Positions 13,805-16,129 of a stretch of 16,129 bases of DNA are shown here, in pieces (position 1 is the stretch's first letter; the number at the start of each line of letters is the position of its first letter). The position numbers and the translations under genes were made by a program. The stretch comes from Bacillota bacterium (GTDB taxonomy: Bacteria > Bacillota > Clostridia > Acetivibrionales > DSM-1351), in contig JAEZIU010000220.1 in the NCBI GenBank assembly GCA_023436485.1, forward strand, positions 1 to 16,129, given 5' to 3'. The notes under the pieces were generated by a model that saw nothing but the letters and a program-made list of their open reading frames with translations, ran no database searches and had not been told where the DNA came from.

Positions 13805-14617
13805 TTATTTTATATTTAATCCTTCATTCATACTGCCTGTTCTATAGCCTTTTAAATCTAATGCGGTATACATAAACCCTATTTTTTTGAATTCAGAATA
13901 AACCTTTTCTCTTATGCCATTTTCAATAAATTTCAGGAACTGTTCCTGTCCTACTTCAATTCTTGCTATGTCCCCATGGAACCTTACTCTTACCTGTTTA
14001 AAGCCCAAGTCCATTAGTAGCTGCTCTGCTCTGTCTATCATCCTGAGCCTTTGTTGTGTAATTTTTTCTCCGTAAGGAAATCTGGAGGAAAGACACGCAA
14101 ATGCAGGTTTATCCCAAGTTTTAAGGCCCATTTCCTTTGAAAGAAAACGGATTTCGTCCTTGGTAAGAAGTGCGTCTTTCAGTGGGCTAAGGACACCATG
14201 CTCGCTAACTGCTTGAAGTCCTGGTCGGTAATCTCCAAGGTCATCATGGTTGGAGCCTTCCAGAATATGTTTAACATTTTCTTCTTCTACAACCGTCTGA
14301 ATTTTATCATATAACTCATTTTTGCATAAATAGCAGCGGTTAACGGGATTATCTGAAAATCCGTCAACGTCCAGCTCCTCAGAGTCGATTATTCTGTGCC
14401 TTATACCATAATTTGACGTAAATTCCTTTGCTTCATTCATCTCTCTTTCAGGATATGTAGAAGAATGTGCTGTTACTGCTACAATATCTTTTCCAAGTAC
14501 ATCAAATGCAACCTTTAATAAAAAAGAAGAGTCCACTCCGCCGGAAAAAGCTACAGCAGCACTTCCCAATGATTTTATGTTTGCTTTTAGAAAATCAAGT
14601 TTATCAAATACGCTCAT
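13805..14617 (-). CDS. larE: ATP-dependent sacrificial sulfur transferase LarE (nickel-pincer cofactor synthesis)
   Basis: A 270-residue cytoplasmic PP-loop enzyme. LarE adenylates the carboxyls of the pyridinium precursor and gives sulfur to make the nickel-pincer cofactor of lactate racemase and related enzymes. The PP-loop is SGGVDS (25-30). EGSNHDDLGDYRPG and PAFACLSSRFPYG are LarE signatures. C175 in ACLSSR matches the sulfur-donating cysteine of the Lactobacillus enzyme. C95 and C98 (RCYLCK) add two more cysteines, a pattern known from Fe-S cluster-containing LarE proteins. The start is ATG at 14617, 4 nt after GGGAGG; a longer in-frame extension to 14695 has no support. A strong promoter lies just upstream. 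No larA, larB or larC is in the window. Confidence 0.92.
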   Translation of the reverse strand: MSVFDKLDFLKANIKSLGSAAVAFSGGVDSSFLLKVAFDVLGKDIVAVTAHSSTYPEREMNEAKEFTSNYGIRHRIIDSEELDVDGFSDNPVNRCYLCKNELYDKIQTVVEEENVKHILEGSNHDDLGDYRPGLQAVSEHGVLSPLKDALLTKDEIRFLSKEMGLKTWDKPAFACLSSRFPYGEKITQQRLRMIDRAEQLLMDLGFKQVRVRFHGDIARIEVGQEQFLKFIENGIREKVYSEFKKIGFMYTALDLKGYRTGSMNEGLNIK

Positions 14618-14666
14618 AATACCTCCCGGAATTCTTATTCCTAGTGTTCCTATATAAATTATAATG

Positions 14667-14695
14667 ATAATACAATAATCAGATATCCGTGTCAA
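14667..14695 (-). promoter_or_regulatory. Sigma-A promoter of larE
   Basis: On the minus strand TTGACA (14695-14690), 17 nt, TATTAT (14672-14667). The -35 is perfect and the -10 matches 5 of 6 positions. It begins directly after the topB stop codon (14697-14699), so larE need not depend on topB transcription. Confidence 0.7.
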
Positions 14696-14696
14696 T

Positions 14697-16129
14697 TTAT
14701 TTCTTCCACTTGGCTAGAGCATCGGCAAGAGCTGAATTTATACTTTCGTCCTTTTCCTGTTGTCTCATAAATTTGGCAACATCCTTTTTGTCTACCTGTT
14801 CACCCTTACGCTTTTTAAAGGCATCCAGTTTTTCCCTGTGACCACATGAACAGTAGAAGGATTTGTTTTCGCCTTCTCCTCTGATTTCCATCTTCTTGTG
14901 ACATTCAGGGCATCTTGCATTGGAAACTACTGTTACCGATTTACGGTAACCGCATTCCCTGTCAGGGCATACATGCATTTTCCCCTTCTTGCCGTTTACT
15001 TCCAAAAGATATTTTCCGCATTCCGGGCACTTTTCTCTGGTTAAGTTATCGTGTTTGAACTGCTCCGAGCTTGCTATGACTGCTCCCACCAATTTTTTTG
15101 CGTAATTTTTCATATCGCCTACAAATGCGTTTGAGTTGACCTTACCTTTGCTAATCAATGAAAGCTGCTGCTCCCACTTTGCAGTAAGCTCTGGAGATTT
15201 CAGATCTGCCGGAACCAGTGAAATTAGTTGTGTTCCTTTTGAGGTAGGATGTATTTCTTTACCTCTTCTTTCTACATAGAAGGTATTAAATAGCTTTTCT
15301 ATTATATCTGCCCTTGTAGCCGGTGTGCCAAGTCCACTGGTGCTTTCCAGAGCTTCCTTTAACGCTTTATTTTCTACAAACTTACCCGGATGCTCCATTG
15401 CAGAAAGTAAAGAAGCCTCATTATACCTTGCGGGTGGCTTGGTTTTTCCGTTTATTGCTTTCGGTGCAGTAACTTTTGCTTTTTGACCTTTTTGAATATC
15501 CGGTAATGACTGGTCATTGTCATCTTCATCACTGTCTTCATCAAGCTTTCCAAAACCGTCATATACTGTTTTCCACCCCGATGATCTTACTATCTTTCCT
15601 TTTGCATAGAAGCTTTCTCCCGCTATATCCAGCTTTACTGTAGTCTGCTCATATTCAAAGGACTGACTTAGCACTGCTATAAATCTCTTAACTATAAGGT
15701 CATATATATTTCTCTCTTCTGAATTCAATGAGGACAAATCCACAAATTGTTCCGTTGGTATTATGGCATGGTGGTCTGTAACCTTGCTGTTATCTACAAA
15801 CCTTTTTGTAACAATTGGTTTATTCCTCATAACTCCCTGCACAAGCTTGGCATATGGGCCTACTGCTATGCTTTTCAAGCGTTCGTTCAAGGTTGGTACA
15901 ATGTCATCTGTTATGTACCTGGAATCTGTTCTCGGATATGTAACCAGTTTGTGTGATTCATAAAGTCTCTGCATTATGTTGAGAGTTTGTTTTGCTGAAT
16001 ATGAGAACTTTTTGTTCGCATCTCTTTGCAGCTCTGTCAGGTCGTAAGCCAATGGAGGCAGTTCTTTCTTTGTTTCTTTTTTTACCTCAACTACTTCACC
16101 CATCTGCCCTGTTATTTTAGCTAATATTC
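14697..16129 (-). CDS. topB: DNA topoisomerase III TopB, C-terminal two thirds (partial)
   Basis: The frame is open to the window edge, so the N-terminal Toprim region (roughly 250 residues) lies outside; 476 residues are visible. This type IA enzyme cuts one DNA strand and passes another to relax or decatenate DNA. The active site TYPRTDSRY is present, with the catalytic Tyr encoded at 15938-15936. Other family blocks are PPLAYDLTELQRDAN, VTDHHAIIPTE, PARYNEASLLSAME and SGLGTPATRADIIEKL. The C-terminus carries two four-cysteine zinc fingers (CPEC...CPDREC, then CPEC...CSC), seen in many clostridial TopB proteins. An internal ATG at 16103 is not the true start because coding similarity continues through ITGQMGEVVEVKK upstream. 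An acidic insert (DEDSDEDDNDQ) lies mid-protein. Confidence 0.95.
   Translation of the reverse strand, partial: ILAKITGQMGEVVEVKKETKKELPPLAYDLTELQRDANKKFSYSAKQTLNIMQRLYESHKLVTYPRTDSRYITDDIVPTLNERLKSIAVGPYAKLVQGVMRNKPIVTKRFVDNSKVTDHHAIIPTEQFVDLSSLNSEERNIYDLIVKRFIAVLSQSFEYEQTTVKLDIAGESFYAKGKIVRSSGWKTVYDGFGKLDEDSDEDDNDQSLPDIQKGQKAKVTAPKAINGKTKPPARYNEASLLSAMEHPGKFVENKALKEALESTSGLGTPATRADIIEKLFNTFYVERRGKEIHPTSKGTQLISLVPADLKSPELTAKWEQQLSLISKGKVNSNAFVGDMKNYAKKLVGAVIASSEQFKHDNLTREKCPECGKYLLEVNGKKGKMHVCPDRECGYRKSVTVVSNARCPECHKKMEIRGEGENKSFYCSCGHREKLDAFKKRKGEQVDKKDVAKFMRQQEKDESINSALADALAKWKK

Noticed and set aside
14618..14695. N-terminal extension of larE
   Set aside because: The added residues are not seen at the start of LarE proteins, the region holds a near-consensus promoter, and a strong ribosome site precedes the ATG at 14617.

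Overview
The window is an AT-rich chromosomal stretch from a Gram-positive Firmicute, most likely a clostridial (Ruminiclostridium/Clostridium-like) bacterium. The grounds are strong AGGAGG-type ribosome binding sites, frequent GTG/TTG starts, lipobox-type binding proteins, a divergent Rrf2 regulator, a candidate sporulation-type promoter and a clostridial-style TopB with two C-terminal zinc fingers. The genus is an inference; no rRNA or marker gene is present to prove it.

Layout. (1) 1-1747, minus: a polar amino-acid ABC transporter. The lipoprotein binding protein comes first, then a hairpin terminator, then the permease, then the first codon of a further gene (probably the ATPase) at the window edge. 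(2) 1985-3945, plus: a membrane-anchored M23 peptidase and a polysaccharide deacetylase, a cell-wall remodelling pair behind a possible sigma-E-like promoter. (3) 3946-5341: an orphan beta-rich secreted/coat-like protein ending in a very strong terminator, preceded by a tiny ORF and two hairpins, then a small zinc-ribbon membrane protein. (4) 5342-7951, plus: a three-gene ABC importer of the nitrate/sulfonate/thiamine-precursor (NMT1/THI5-like) class. (5) 8099-10610, minus: metN-metI-metQ, a methionine importer, read divergently from an Rrf2-family regulator at 10838-11284. (6) 11268-13456: a LysR regulator divergent from an Fsr-like MFS exporter, sharing a region of TCATATA repeats. (7) 13805-16129, minus: larE, a sulfur transferase for the nickel-pincer cofactor, downstream of a partial topB.

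The genes are mostly housekeeping or niche-adaptation transport and regulation. Several touch sulfur chemistry (methionine uptake, a possible sulfonate importer, a CymR-like Rrf2 protein without Fe-S cysteines, larE), but a shared regulon is only a hypothesis. No SAM riboswitch or T-box was recognised upstream of metN. Instead there is a good promoter followed by a perfect 16-bp palindrome.

The most unusual structure is non-coding. Two long imperfect palindromes (7964-8070 and 13455-13784) each fill the gap between a convergent gene pair. Both start AGG(GG)CTGnnGCAAAA, both are self-complementary along nearly their whole length, and they share an internal 21-nt block at 18 of 21 positions. 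They look like members of one MITE-like family of different size, possibly working as two-way transcription terminators. No complete transposase, CRISPR array, tRNA or rRNA gene was found.
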